Shown here one piece after another: positions 1 through 10,681 of a stretch of DNA of 64,000 nucleotides. A program made the position numbers and the translations under genes. Source of the stretch: Paralithodes platypus. Lineage: Eukaryota > Arthropoda > Malacostraca > Decapoda > Lithodidae. Under the pieces are notes generated by a model, which was not told the origin of the DNA, did no database searches, and saw nothing but the letters and a program-made list of their open reading frames with translations. The number at the start of each line of letters is the position of its first letter. The stretch's first letter is position 1. The stretch spans positions 24,955,760 to 25,019,759 of the forward strand of contig CM064495.1 of the NCBI GenBank assembly GCA_032716605.1, read 5' to 3'.

Positions 1-918
1 CTGTTTAGGTTCGTTTCGGCTTATCTGGCCTTCTTTTTTGTTAGACAGATGTTACGTGATCTAGGGCACACGTAAATGGGCTCCTAAGTGTGTATAATGG
101 AGACGCGTGTGGAAATAGCCTACCGAAGGTACGGGGGCGCCTGGCGTTCCTCGTATATGTTTTTCATTCTTTCTCTTTTCATATTCTTTTTTCCTGTTAG
201 TCTGGGCATAGTTTAGCTTTTAGCTTACTTTAGCCTAGCTCGTTTTCTCATTCAGGACTTGCTATGCCCCTATGAGTTTTCATTTTTCATAGCCTAGGTG
301 TACCGTTGGTAAACAATCTGAGATTTCGTTGGTGGCGGTGCTGTTTGTAGAGTTTGTGTCGGCCGCATTATTAGCGTTATTCCCGAGTCCCCCCTTTCGA
401 GTCCTTCACTGTGTCTCAAGGGCCTGGGCGACAGGTGGTTCGTGATACTCCAGGGGTACCCCACGGGGGCCCCTCTTCCACACCACAGGGTTTTTCGCCC
501 CTGACACATTCTCTGCTCACGGCTAGGCCACCCTTTTTCTCACCAGTTTCATTTACTGGTTTTTGTTTTCTCTTCCTCTTTCACCTCCATCCTTTCATAG
601 TCTTTTGCCCAATCCAGGGGTACCTCACGGGGGCCCCTGTTTATGCGAAACCACCCTCCCTGCCACTTCTCCTCATGGGCTTTGCTCTATCTCTGTGGGT
701 TGGGTGGTTCCTGGGGGATGTGCCTCCTCTCCCCTGGTGTGTCTTTCTTGCCTCTCCCTTTACCGGTTGAGTCAGGATAAATTCAAGGAAGGCACTGCTC
801 AGCTTGATGGCCATCATTGCTTGGAGTTCATAAGGAGATGACGCATTTTTTGTGGCCTTTTTTGGTATTCCCTAGACGCTCCTCTCGCTTTTTTCGGCGC
901 CGGACCATCTCGGCCGGT

Positions 919-1062
919 CCCGCAATTTTGCGGGGGCTTGATTCGGTCCTCTGGGACATTTCGGCTCCCCGCAAATTTGCGGAGATCGTTTGGGGGGTCC
1001 CGCAAAATTGCAGGAGGGTGGTGTCGGTACGGTTATGCCTCCATTGGCCCGCAAATTTGCGG
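919..1062. repeat. Four spaced 14-16 bp palindromes in the DIRS leader
   Basis: Four near-identical palindromes of the form CCCGCAAATTTGCGGG lie at 919-934, 969-982, 999-1014 and 1049-1062. The third is imperfect, with GCAGG in its right arm. Copy 2 has the same set at 57527-57544, 57578-57592, 57607-57621 and 57657-57670. They sit in the untranslated leader before a T-run and the gag-like region. Repeated palindromes suggest protein-binding sites or RNA hairpins; no function is shown by the sequence. Confidence 0.85.
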
Positions 1063-1303
1063 TAATAGTTGGCTTTCACTATTGATTTTTTTTTTTTTTT
1101 TTTTTTTATGTCATCTTGTTGCCTGACAAGTGTATGGTGTATGCACTTTACTGGTGTTATAGGCCCTGCATGTAAGATGTTGAGTGGTGGTTAACACTTT
1201 CTCCATCTTTGCAGGTTCTGCTAGTGCTCTTCCGCCTCGGCCGCCCTCCTCACCTACCTCTGTGCTCCCAGTTTAGGGTGAGTACGGATACCTGTTTGCA
1301 TGT

Positions 1304-3856
1304 GTGTTCCTGTTTCCCCATGCTCCTTCCCTGGTTCTTCTTGGACATTCTCTCCACTTACTCCTTCGACGTGCTGATTATGGTGTGTGTTCTTCTAGTG
1401 CAGGTAGGCTGCCTTGCTTTCGCCTTGGTTGTCGCTCCCCGTGCTTGGAGAGCCACAAGTCCTGCTTGCGCCACTCGCTCTGTGTGTCCTCTACGGCCTA
1501 CCTCCCTGCTCTGTGTGGCACGTGTCTGGCCCTGGTGGTTGTGCTGCTCCATGGCCCTGGTTCCTCGGCGGTGGCTGTGGCCTCTGCTTCCCTTCCGTCG
1601 GTGTGGACGATGGTCTCCCGCCACATTAGGACTGTGGGCCACCGTTCCCCGGCCTTTGTTGCCGACCGGATCCGCGTCGCCCTGGGTATCCCTGACCCGA
1701 CTGAAGGCCGTTCACCTGGCCCTCTTCCTGCTCGGGCCCTCTCCCCTGGGTCCCGCAGCCGGTCGTCCCATCGTCGGGGGGTTCCCCGGCTCCGTCCACG
1801 CTCTCGCTCGCCTCGTCGTCCTCCTGATCGCCTTGCCGACGCCCATCGCCCTCGTCATGGTTCTCGCCCTGAGGCCGGGGTTAGCGGCTCTGCCCCTGTG
1901 CTCCCTCCCCTGGCCTCTACGGATAGGGGCTCTACTCCCTTCCCCAGCCCAGACGACTTCCTCTTACGTTGTCCTCTCCGCGCGCGGTTGTTCATGCTGT
2001 AGCTGGCCCTCTGCTCCCTCCTCCTACACTGTCCAGGAGGGTCCGCCTGGATGTCGTTGCTTCTCCTACTTCACCTGCTTCAGTGCCTATTCTTCCTTCA
2101 CGGTCTCGTCCCACGGTGGTGGTCTCTCCCTCCTCCGCCTCGGTGTCGGGCCGCCCTGTTATCTCAGCCCCGGGGATCCTTGCTCTGTTTCCCCCCGCGG
2201 CTCCTTCTGGCCTCCTTTCACCCGGCCAGCCTTCCCACTCCCGTCGTCCTGCTCCTCCTCATTCTTTCTTCCTGACCTTCACTTACCGTCTCGCCAGGGG
2301 GGTACCCCTCCTCTTGCCTCGGTGGGGTTTCGCGAGGTTTCGGGGTCCCCTTTCTCAGGGGCTGACGTGTCGCTGGAAGAGGGGAATGGTGCTGTTTCCC
2401 CCTCGGCCGTTCGTGATCGGGGACGAGTCCCTCAACGGCGACACAACCGTCGTCGCTCGCCTTCCTTGGGCCGCGACGCTGCTGGTTCGTGTCGTGGGTC
2501 CCGCTCACGCTCGCCCCTGCGGGCCGACCAATCTGTGGGGAGTGTCGCCTCTCTCGGATCGATTGTCGGCTATGCAGGGCTGGGTTGTGTCACGCTTCGT
2601 CGGGCGCTTGGAGTCGATGGAAGACTCCCTCTTCTCGCCCTTCTTGGCGGTGACTCACCCTCAGCGCCTCACCCTACCTACCCCTGCTACGGTCCCCCTC
2701 CCTTCTGCAGGCCTACGCTCTGGTCAGACTTCAGCCGCCCTGACATCCTTCCGGCTGTTCAGTCCCTGGCTGTGTTGACGGGTCTGTCCTCCTATGGGAC
2801 AGGTTTGTGCGACGCCGGTACGCCTGGCTTAGCCATCATGCTCGGTCACCCTCTCCCATTGGAGGCATGGTTTGCTGAGGCCTTCGACTTCACACACCGA
2901 TCCGTCGACGGCTCATTCTTCCGTCCCTCCCCCGGAGTCATCACTGATTTTGCCTCCTCTTGTGTCTGTCGGCGGGTTGGACGGCGCGTTCTGGTCCTGG
3001 ATGAGCGCGCCCGTTCTTGAACTTTGTTCTATTGCTACCCCGTTCTTCTCTCACCCGGATCAGCCCTCTGTCGCCACGGTTTTTCCCTTGCGACAGAGGG
3101 TGACGGACTTATTGTCTTGTCTTTAGGTTCCCTCCAGACGTCTGTTCACCACCTGCGGCTTTTCGAGGCATCTGCGCCAGGCGATCTTCGCGAGGGTTTG
3201 GACCGCGTTCAGCGGGTCCACCTTCGGCTCGCGGTGTCTTTGGTTCCCGAGCTGAAGGCGGTTTTGTGCGCGGCCTTCGTTCGGTCTTCGTTCTGCCGGC
3301 CGGCCCCCTTGGTTATTCGTCAGGGTTTGTTGTCCTCTGCGCTATATACGTCGTTTTTTTTTAAGCAGGATGCTTGGGAATGCTACGCTTCTCTGTCGGC
3401 GGCCCCTGCTTCCGACACGCGACGCCGCGCTGTGTCGTTACGGACCCTGCTTACGTCACGCACCGACGCGCTGTGCCGCGCGCGGGGTCTTCTCAGTCCC
3501 GTCCTTCTGCCGGTCCTCTTCGGGGTGCTGCTGCAAGTGCTGCCGCCTTGCACGGGCGCAGGACTGGGACGTTGCTGGCCAGTGCGTCGGTTCCGCCTCG
3601 CACTTCTGTTTTTGCCCCTTTCATCCCCTCCGTGTCGGGGCTGGCCGGCCTTCCACTTCCGGCCGCCCTTCGAAGGGGTCAACCCCGCGCCGGCCTGGGG
3701 TTGGGGTGGCCCGCCCTTTTCGACGAGGTTGGGGGGGGCGGGGGTAGAGGAGGTCAACGTGGCGCTCATGCCCGCACGGCCCGTACCGGGGGTACCTCCA
3801 CGTCAACACAATGTGTAGTTCTCTGGGTCGGCCTCCTTGTTCTCCTTCTCGCCTGA
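1304..3856 (+). pseudogene. DIRS gag-like region, split over several frames
   Basis: This is the expected position of the DIRS Gag protein. A plausible N-terminal part runs in frame 2 from 1304 to 2002 and has a Cys/His-rich patch (C..GCRSPCLESHKSCLRHS) followed by Ser/Pro/Arg-rich sequence. Similar low-complexity sequence continues in frame 1 from 1969, including LSDRLSAMQGWVVSRF near 2550. The C-terminal part in frame 2 near 3480-3800 ends in a Gly/Arg-rich stretch typical of nucleic-acid-binding Gag tails. No single frame is open across the region, and copy 2 shows the same breaks, so they predate the two copies or reflect splicing or sequence error. Frame choice is uncertain. A 603-residue frame-3 ORF (1209-3020) overlaps, but most of it reads as hydrophobic out-of-frame translation. 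Confidence 0.5.
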
Positions 3857-5364
3857 CCGACCGGGTCGCTCCCCTCCTCTCGGGTGCTCCCTCGGGTTGT
3901 TTTCGCCCTTGCGCCCCTCGGTAGCCGCGAGGGACGTTGGGGGCGGCGGGTTGCGCGGAGGGGTCTCCCCTAGAGGTGGACGTCCAGACCCCCACTCCGC
4001 TCTTGTCACCGACGCCGGCCCATCTCTTCAGAGGTGGCCCACATGTTCACTTCCATGCCCGAGCTGGGTAGCGTCGAGGGAGTTGACCGCCGGTCACCCG
4101 GTTTTCCTCTCCCGTGTCTTTCTGGTACTGTCGACGAACTGCGACGCGATGCGACCGGTGGTGGATCTGTCGGCCCTCAACGGGCACATCGTGCACACAC
4201 GGTTTCGGATGCTGCCGGTACCCCTGGTACACCTGGCCCTGTGCCCTCTGTCGTGGGTAGTGTCGCTGGCCCTCCAGGATGCGTCTTGGCTCGTTCCTCT
4301 CCATCCTCGCTTCCGGCGATTCTTGGCCGTTCGGACTTCCGATCTTGTGTTCCTGTTCGACGGCCTTCCCTTCGGTCTCCACATCGCGCCGCAGATCTTC
4401 TCCGCACTGGTGGGGCAGGCTCTGGGTCCTCTCCTCAGGAGCGGGCTCCAGATCCTGTTTTCCTTGGCCGATTGGGTGGTAGTTTCCGACGCCCTAGGAC
4501 TGTGCATTGGCGACGCCCTCACAGTCGTTCGCAGCATCGCACGGTTAGGGTTCCCCTTCGATGTTCCCAAGTCACGCTTGACCCCGTTGCGTGTTGTGCC
4601 ATGGGTCGGTCTCGCATGGGTTTTGTCCGGCGCTACGGTGACCCGGGGTCTGCCGGCCGCGGTGCACCTTCGGTGGACGGTCTTCGCCGTGTTGCACTCG
4701 GTCTCCCTCCTGGGGTGGCTCTGGGACTCGTTCGTGGGTTTGCTGCATTGGGCCGCTCTGCCCCTTCCCTTAGGGAGCCTCTGGCTATGCCGCCTCCTCC
4801 TCATGGGCACCGCGGTGTTTCCGTTGCCCCTATGGATCGGCTCCTGCCGCTCCCGCGTACCGTTCGCCGACGCTTCGGTCGCTGGGTTGCTCGGGGCTCG
4901 CTCTCTGCGGCTGTGCCCTGGACCGCGCCCCCGCCGACGGTCTGGGTAGCCACAGCTCCGTCGAGCGAGGTTGGGTGAGGTTCCCAATCGAACCTGGGAC
5001 GTCCACTTCCCGGCAGATGGGTGGGTCTCCCTCCTCTTACCCGTCTATGCCCTAGGACTGTTGGTTCCTTTGTTCTTCCTGCGGGACCACGCGCTGGCCC
5101 TTCGGGGTCAGTCGGTGGCCTTCGGGTTGGACACTCAGACAAGCTGTCCCCTGTTTCCTTATGCGGGGGTCCTCCAGGTCGTTGACTCTATTGGGGGTCT
5201 CGGTGGAGTTGTTCTTCCTCGCGGACCGACACCCCTTCTCCTTGCATGCCTCCTCCCTGCCCGGGCCTGCCACCCTTTGGGCGGCCGCCCTGTCGAGAGG
5301 GCAGGGCGTTCTTGTAGAATGGGCGATGAAACGGACTGTGTTCGCCGACCTCGCGGCTTCCTGA
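3837..5364 (+). pseudogene. DIRS reverse transcriptase-RNase H, catalytic residues lost
   Basis: The frame-3 ORF 3837-4949 carries the DIRS RT signature RPVVDLSALN (about 4152), then SLALQDASW.VPLHP..RRFL and F.LPFGLHIAPQIFSALV, then the connection segment. Motif A, normally SLDLQDAYW, reads SLALQDASW with GCC at 4269-4271. The YLDD box reads SLAD at 4461-4472. RNase H follows from about 4971 in frame 3 (LRGQSVAFGLD near 5098) and shifts to frame 1 near 5161, ending RGSSRSLTLLG...FSLHASSLPG...WAAALSRG. The usual ADALSR box is AAALSR (GCC at 5284-5286), and the expected ALELL Glu is Gly at 5055-5057. The product should be enzymatically dead. Family motifs are quoted from general knowledge of DIRS proteins, not from an alignment. 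Confidence 0.85.
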
Positions 5365-5365
5365 G

Positions 5366-6756
5366 GTGTTCTGGAGGTCGCCTTGTTCGCATCGGGGGTG
5401 CCGCGCCAATTGCCTCTGGACCTCTCCCTCCGACCTCGCGCTCCGGGGGGGGTCCGGACGCTTTCATGGTAGCCTGGTACGGGTGGCGGTCGATATACAT
5501 CTTTCCGCCACCAGACGCGCTGTTGATGCGCCCAGTCCTCGCGAAGCTGCGGCTGTACCACGGCTGCGTCTGGCTCCTCGCGCCTCTGTGGCCGGCACGG
5601 ACTTGGTCCGCCCGGTTGCCGCGGTGGTGCCCGAGTCCGGTCCCTCTACCTGTCTCCGGCTTCCACTTGGGCTAGGTTGGGGACCTGCGGACCTCTTTGG
5701 CCTTCGCATCGTGCTTGTTCATGAGGCACGGTGGCTCCCGGTCCCCGGCCGGGCCCTGACTGACTTCCTGCAGCGTTCCTGGCCGTCTTCTCCTTGGGGG
5801 ACTTACGGGTCCCGCTGGAGGTCTTTTACTAGGTGGCTACAGGCCCCTCGCCTGCCAGTTGGCTCTCCTTCCCTCGTCCTACGCTCCTTGTTTCACCTCT
5901 TCCGTACACGTCGCTTTCCAGTTGACGCTATACGTACCCACTTGTCTGCCGTCCGGGGGGTTCTTTGGGTCCGTCGCTGGGCTGGTCGTTCCGCCACAGG
6001 AGCTGGATTCCTTCCTGACGGCTGCCTTCCGTGATCGACCGCCTCCGCGCCAGGTCCCTCCGCAGTGGGATCTGGGGCGGGCTCTGGTCCTTCTGGCTTC
6101 CCCCCACGTATTACAAGGGCCGCTACGCCGGTTTCGTTGCACGGGCGTCCACTCTTCCTTGTCGCTCTGGCCACTGGGGATCGGGTGTCTGCACTAGCGG
6201 CATTGTCACGGCCCCGGGACTGCGTGCGATTCTCCCCGTCCTTGCATGGCGTCTCGTTCGCCTCCTCCCCTCCTTTTGTTACCACGCATGGGAGGGAGGC
6301 CCCGTTTTCCAGCCTTTCGCCGTCCAGGCTTTACGGCGTGGGCGTCCTCGCCATGTGTTGTGCCCGGTGTCAGCCTTGCACTCCTCTGTTGCGTCTGTGG
6401 CGCCGCCTTCGGGTACTGCTGTGTGGGTGTCTCCTCGGACAGGTGGGAGGCTCTCGCAGGTGCAGATGGGCCGCCACGTTTGTCGGACCGTTCGTGCCCG
6501 TCATTGTAGGGGTTCTGCGCGCGATGTCAGATCCTTTGCTGCCTCCTTCCGGTTCCTGCCACGTCGATCCTTCCCTGCCATCGCCTCAGCGGTTTTGTGG
6601 TCTTCTATCAATTCCTTCATCTCCTCCTACCTCTCCGTGTCCAGTGTTCGACCCCCTCGGCCGGTGGTTGCTCTCGGGGGGCGTGTTTCCTGGTGCTCTG
6701 GCGAAGATCCCTGGTCTTCCCCCCTTGTCCCTCGTTCTTTTCCTTTGTTTTTTTGA
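5366..6756 (+). pseudogene. DIRS tyrosine recombinase, frameshifted
   Basis: YRs cut and rejoin DNA through a 3'-phosphotyrosine and insert the circular DIRS intermediate. An N-terminal core-binding-like segment (ALTDFLQRSWPSSPWGTYGS) lies in frame 2 near 5750-5960. The catalytic domain begins in frame 3 (RDRPPPRQVPPQWDLGRAL, about 6030). It continues in frame 2 (ALATGDRVSALAALSR, box I Arg) and then frame 1 (GSARDVRSFAASF and FISSYLS, with the presumed nucleophilic Tyr codon at 6628-6630). The breaks near 6100 and 6300 coincide with short indels relative to copy 2, where this catalytic half is one open frame. The shift between N-terminal and catalytic halves near 5970 occurs in both copies. 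Confidence 0.8.
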
Positions 6757-7129
6757 CAAGGGGGGGGGGGGGGGTGTACGGGTTTGCAACACTGGATTGC
6801 AAGTTTGGGATTATGTATTGTTCCAGTACATAAGTGTTTTTGCCACATTGAAAATTGTGTTTTGTTCTTGTGTTCAGTGTTTTTGTTGGTTTTTTGAAGA
6901 AAAGGGATTTTGGGTACAGTACCTTTTTGGTTTCAGACAAGTCTATGTTTTTGCATTACTATGAATGACGGGCATGTGTTAAAACTGTTCTTTTTAGCTA
7001 CTCCTCAGTTTTTCACTCTTTTATTAAACTCTCTTGTTTAAATTGTGTCTTTGTCATTCGTAATTTTGTTTTATGCATTGGTTTTTTTGGTAGGTTGGGC
7101 TTGGATGTCCTCCTCCTATTTGTTATGCA

Positions 7130-7243
7130 GCCTTGACGTTGGATTTGCCAAGACTACTAACAACTTGGGAGGTTTGACGTACCTCCCAACCTACCAAATA
7201 GGAAAAACCTACTATTTGGTAGTAGTCTTGGAAAATCCAACGT
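7130..7243. repeat. DIRS internal complementary region
   Basis: The first half (7130 to about 7166) is the reverse complement of the element's left terminus, seen in copy 2 at about 56252-56286. The second half (about 7167-7243) is the reverse complement of the right terminus at 7577-7654. In DIRS1 such a region templates joining of the two ends into a circle. The stretch can also fold on itself, because ACGTTGGATTT at the left pairs with AAATCCAACGT at the right. Confidence 0.9.
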
Positions 7244-7305
7244 ACATAATACCCTCCCTCACGCCGGACCCCTGCCCATCCGCGTTCTTCTGCTGACGTG
7301 AGATG

Positions 7306-7654
7306 TGATGACAAGAGAGGGTCGCTCATGCGCACGTTCGACAGGGATCTGCACATGACGGAACACGGGATGGGCCTTAAGCGGTAACTAAGGTAAACCC
7401 CTTTTTCTTCTCTTCTATGCTTTTTTCACCTTCGGTGGTAGTTTTGGTTAATGTACAACGTCTCCTAGAGCAAGATAAGGAGTAGACTCTAGACGTTTTC
7501 TTTTTAACCGCGGTTGGAATGACGACATAGCAGTCAAAATGACAAGTCGTCATTGCAATTAGGTTTAATAGCCTTTACGTTGGATTTTCCAAGACTACTA
7601 CCAAATAGTAGGTTTTCCTATTTGGTAGGTTGGGAGGTACGTCAAACCTCCCAA
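7306..7654. repeat. DIRS right inverted terminal repeat
   Basis: From TGATGACAAGAGAGGG to CCAAGACTACTA this matches, in inverted orientation, the left terminal repeat of copy 2 (56267-56552) with a few differences. Beyond it, 7603-7654 is a right-specific tail with short palindromes (CCTATTTGGTAGG and GGGAGGTACG..ACCTCCC). The terminus is placed at CCTCCCAA because that is where similarity to the internal complementary region stops. Confidence 0.88.
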
Positions 7655-7657
7655 TTC

Positions 7658-7705
7658 TATCTATTCTCATATATCTCTCTCTCTCTCTAAATATCTATCT
7701 ATATC
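7658..7705. repeat. Simple repeat next to the DIRS end
   Basis: A short TCTATCT, CTCTCTCT and ATCTATCTATATC microsatellite adjoins the right terminus of DIRS copy 1. It may be the insertion target. Confidence 0.8.
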
Positions 7706-7884
7706 AAGTGTCAAATGACATTCTCCTTTAAAGGGTCCAGGTACATTGAGAGGAGGACTAGTGAGAGCAGTGCGGGGTAAGTAACTTGGTAGAGTCTTAT
7801 CAGTGAGGTCATAATTGGTAGGTTGCTGGCAGTGGGTATCATGAGAATGACTTGGTGAAAGGTGAAGCATATTGAAAGTAGGCC

Positions 7885-8130
7885 TATGTAAGTCCGTATC
7901 CTAAGGACCTAGGACAAGTCTGTAAGTCAGTAACCTGAGACCTCAGCCAAGTCTGTAATTCAGTAACCTGAGGACCTAAGACAAGTCTGTAAGCCAGTAA
8001 CTGAGGACCTAAGGCAAGTCTGTAAGTCAGTAACCTGAGGACCTAGGACAAGTCTGTAAGTCAGTAAACTGAGGACCTAAGACAAGTCTGTAAGTAGTAA
8101 ACTGAGGACCTAGGGCAAGTCTGTAAGTCA
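7885..8130. repeat. 34-bp minisatellite, left block
   Basis: About seven degenerate copies of a 34-bp unit whose core reads AAGTCTGTAAGTCAGTAACC, followed by TGAGGACCTAGGAC. The same unit recurs at 10682-11135 beyond the Jockey element. The two blocks are therefore probably one array split by the insertion. Confidence 0.88.
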
Positions 8131-8139
8131 GACTATCTA

Positions 8140-10681
8140 AACTCAAAAGTGGAACACATTCTATCAATTTCTCCTTTCTCAGAAATCTGCATCTTAGGAA
8201 ATTTCAACGTTCACCACCGCCAATGGCTCTCCTCTTACACTGCTGACCAACCTGGTGAACAAGCCTACGTCTTTTCTATCCTAAATGACCGGATCGCCTC
8301 GGAGATCGGCCCACCATTCTTGACTTATTTCTAACTTATAACCCTTCTTCTTATACTGTCGATCTTTTCTCTCCTTTGGGCCTCCCGACCATAAACTTAT
8401 CTCTGTCACCTGTCCTATCTCTCCAGTACGGCCACCCGATCCTCCCAGCCGGCGGCGCTTGCAGCACTTTGGCGCTGTCGACTGGGAGGCTCTCCGGCAG
8501 TACTTCTTTGATTTCCCATGGAATTATTTCTGCTTCCGTGGCTGGCGACCTTCGGAGAGTGCTGAACGCATTATCGAGGGTAATCTTATCGGGCATGGAA
8601 GCATACATTCCATTTTCTTTCTCTCAGACTAATGCAAAAAATCTTGGTTTACTCACGCTTGTTCTACAGCTGTCGCAATAAAGTGGAAGCATTTAAACGG
8701 TACCGACGCCTTGAAACTCAAGAATCTCATTCTTCCTATGTTTCTCCCCGGAATCAAACCAAATCTGTTTTTCAACTAGTCAAACACTATTCCATCAATA
8801 ATAAATGCACTGAACTATCCAACTCTAGCTCTTCCCAAGTTTTCTGGAAGCTAGCCATAAACCTCTCCAACTATTTCTCTTCCTTGTCTTTCCCTCCCCT
8901 TTTCCACTCTGATGGCATTGCCATCACTGCTCTGACAAAGCTGAACTCTTCGCTCAAACTTTTGCTAGAAACTCCACCTTAGATGATTCCGGTGCTATTC
9001 CTCCCTCTCCACCTCTCTCGTACTTATGCCTAATATCCTTATCTCTTTTGAAGATGTACTGTACTTCCACCCTCTCTGGGGTTAATACTAAGAAGGCATA
9101 TGGACCGGACGGTGTTCCTCCTGTTGTACTAAACAAATATGCTTCTGTGCTGACTCCCTGCCTAGGCAAACTCTTTCGTCTGTCTCTCCTCTAACGTCTT
9201 CCCTTCATGCTGGAAATTTGCTCTCATTCAACCTGTCCCAAAGAAGAGTGATTGCTCTCAACCCTCCAACTATTTTCCAATTGCCTCATCTCTTGTATTT
9301 CTAAAGTTTTTGAAAACTATTCTTGCTTCCAAATTTCTTAAGCATTTCTCTTCTCACAATCTGCTCTCAGATTGCCAGTATGGCTTCCTTTAGGGTCGCT
9401 CTACTGGTGATCTTCTTTCATATCTTACAGACTCTGGTCATCCTCCTTTTGGGACTTCGGTGAGACTTTTTCTATTGCACTAGACATATCGAAGGCCTTC
9501 GATAGAGTCTGGCACAAATCTTTAATTTCTAAACTACCCTTCTTCGTTTCTATCCCTCCAAATGTGCCTTTGTCTCTAATTTGAATAATCTTTCCGGCAG
9601 TTCCATAGCTGCGGTTGTGGACGGCCATCGCTCACTTCCTCACCCTATCAAATACGGTGTTCCTCAGGGCTCTGTCATGTCTCCTATTCTCTTTCTAAAT
9701 TTTCATAAATGATCTTCTCAACTGTACCTCAAGTCCCATCCATTCATACGCAGACCAGATGACTCAACCTTACACTACTCGATTAGTTTTCCAAAACGCC
9801 CAAGCCAGCAATCCCTCAAAGTCAAACATAATGAAGCCATAGAACACTTATCTTCTGATCTAACTACAGTACTATTTCCAATTGGGACAGAGAAACCTTG
9901 TTACCTTTAATGCTTCCAAAACTCAATTTCTCCATCTATCTACCCGTCCGAAACTCCTAGAAGACTATCCCTTATTCTTCAATATTAAAAATCAATCCTT
10001 CATCTTCTCTCAATATTCTTGGAGTCTTTTTCTTCTGCTCTCACTTGGAAGGACCATATTACCAGTCTTGCTAAGGCAGCCTCCCAAACTGGGTGTACTC
10101 AACCGCAAGGGGTTCTTTACCCCTGCACAGCTTCTTGCTCTGTACAGGGGCACAGTGCGTCCTTGTATTGAGTATTGTTCACATGTGTGGGGAGGTTCCT
10201 CTCACCCCGCTCTCCTAGACAAAGTTGAAAGGAAGGCCTTTTGTATCATTAACTCCTGTCCACTCACCAACTCTTTGCAATCTCTCTCTCTCCGCCGCAA
10301 TGTTGCATCTCTCGCTATTCTATCGCTACTATAATAATCAGTGTTCCTCAGAGCTTTCCCAGTGTATACCACCTCCTGTACGTAGAACACGTGGTACAGT
10401 CTTGCAACACAATCCCACCCCTACTCTGTGCAACTCTCCAACCCAAGAGTGAAACTTACTTTCAAACTTTCTTCTATTAAACAGCTGAGCTCTGGAACTT
10501 TCTCCCAGAATCAGTCTTTCCTACTCCCTATGACTTGAATTGCTGTCCGGGCATTTTGGCTCGAACGTCCCTTGATTTTGGCTCTGCCACTCATTCAATT
10601 CTGGGGGAGGCACTCGCTACAGGCAGTTCTGCATTTTGCCTCCCTCACTCACATAGAAAAAAGAAAAACAAAAGAAAAAAT
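8140..10681 (+). pseudogene. Jockey-like LINE, degenerate
   Basis: A non-LTR retrotransposon remnant spread over all three plus frames. An endonuclease fragment (ILGNFNVHHRQWLSS) is at 8190-8240, and an EN-RT linker lies around 8600-8960. RT motifs follow: ALDISKAFDRVWHKS near 9477, GVPQGSVMSPILFL near 9657, and a YADD box disrupted to YADQMT near 9740. The C-terminal segment reads SLSLRRNVASLAILS near 10283. The element ends in an A-rich tail (about 10655-10681). The endonuclease N-terminus is missing, so the copy is 5'-truncated. Clade is judged from motif style. Confidence 0.8.

Larger units (their letters stand above)
1..7655 (+). mobile_element. DIRS1-like tyrosine-recombinase retrotransposon, copy 1 (5' end outside window)
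   Basis: DIRS elements replicate through a circular intermediate and integrate with a tyrosine recombinase (YR) instead of a DDE integrase. Here a gag-like region, RT-RNase H and YR follow in order on the plus strand, then an internal complementary region and a right inverted repeat. Base 1 aligns with base 56608 of the second copy, so the left terminal repeat and about 350 bp lie outside the window. The right terminus is near 7654, where the terminal sequence runs into a TCTATCT/CT simple repeat. Differences from copy 2 are scattered substitutions and small indels, mostly in homopolymers. Frameshifts and lost catalytic residues argue against autonomy. The DIRS assignment is strong; the exact right boundary is uncertain by a few bases. 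Confidence 0.9.

Noticed and set aside
1209..3020. 603-residue ORF as a real DIRS protein
   Set aside because: Its translation is mostly Leu/Pro/Trp-rich text from A-poor DNA with no Gag-like features after the first part. Low A content removes TAA, TAG and TGA stops, so long chance ORFs are expected on the sense strand.
6758..6775. G-run as a G-quadruplex regulator
   Set aside because: A plain homopolymer whose length differs between copies; no evidence of selection.
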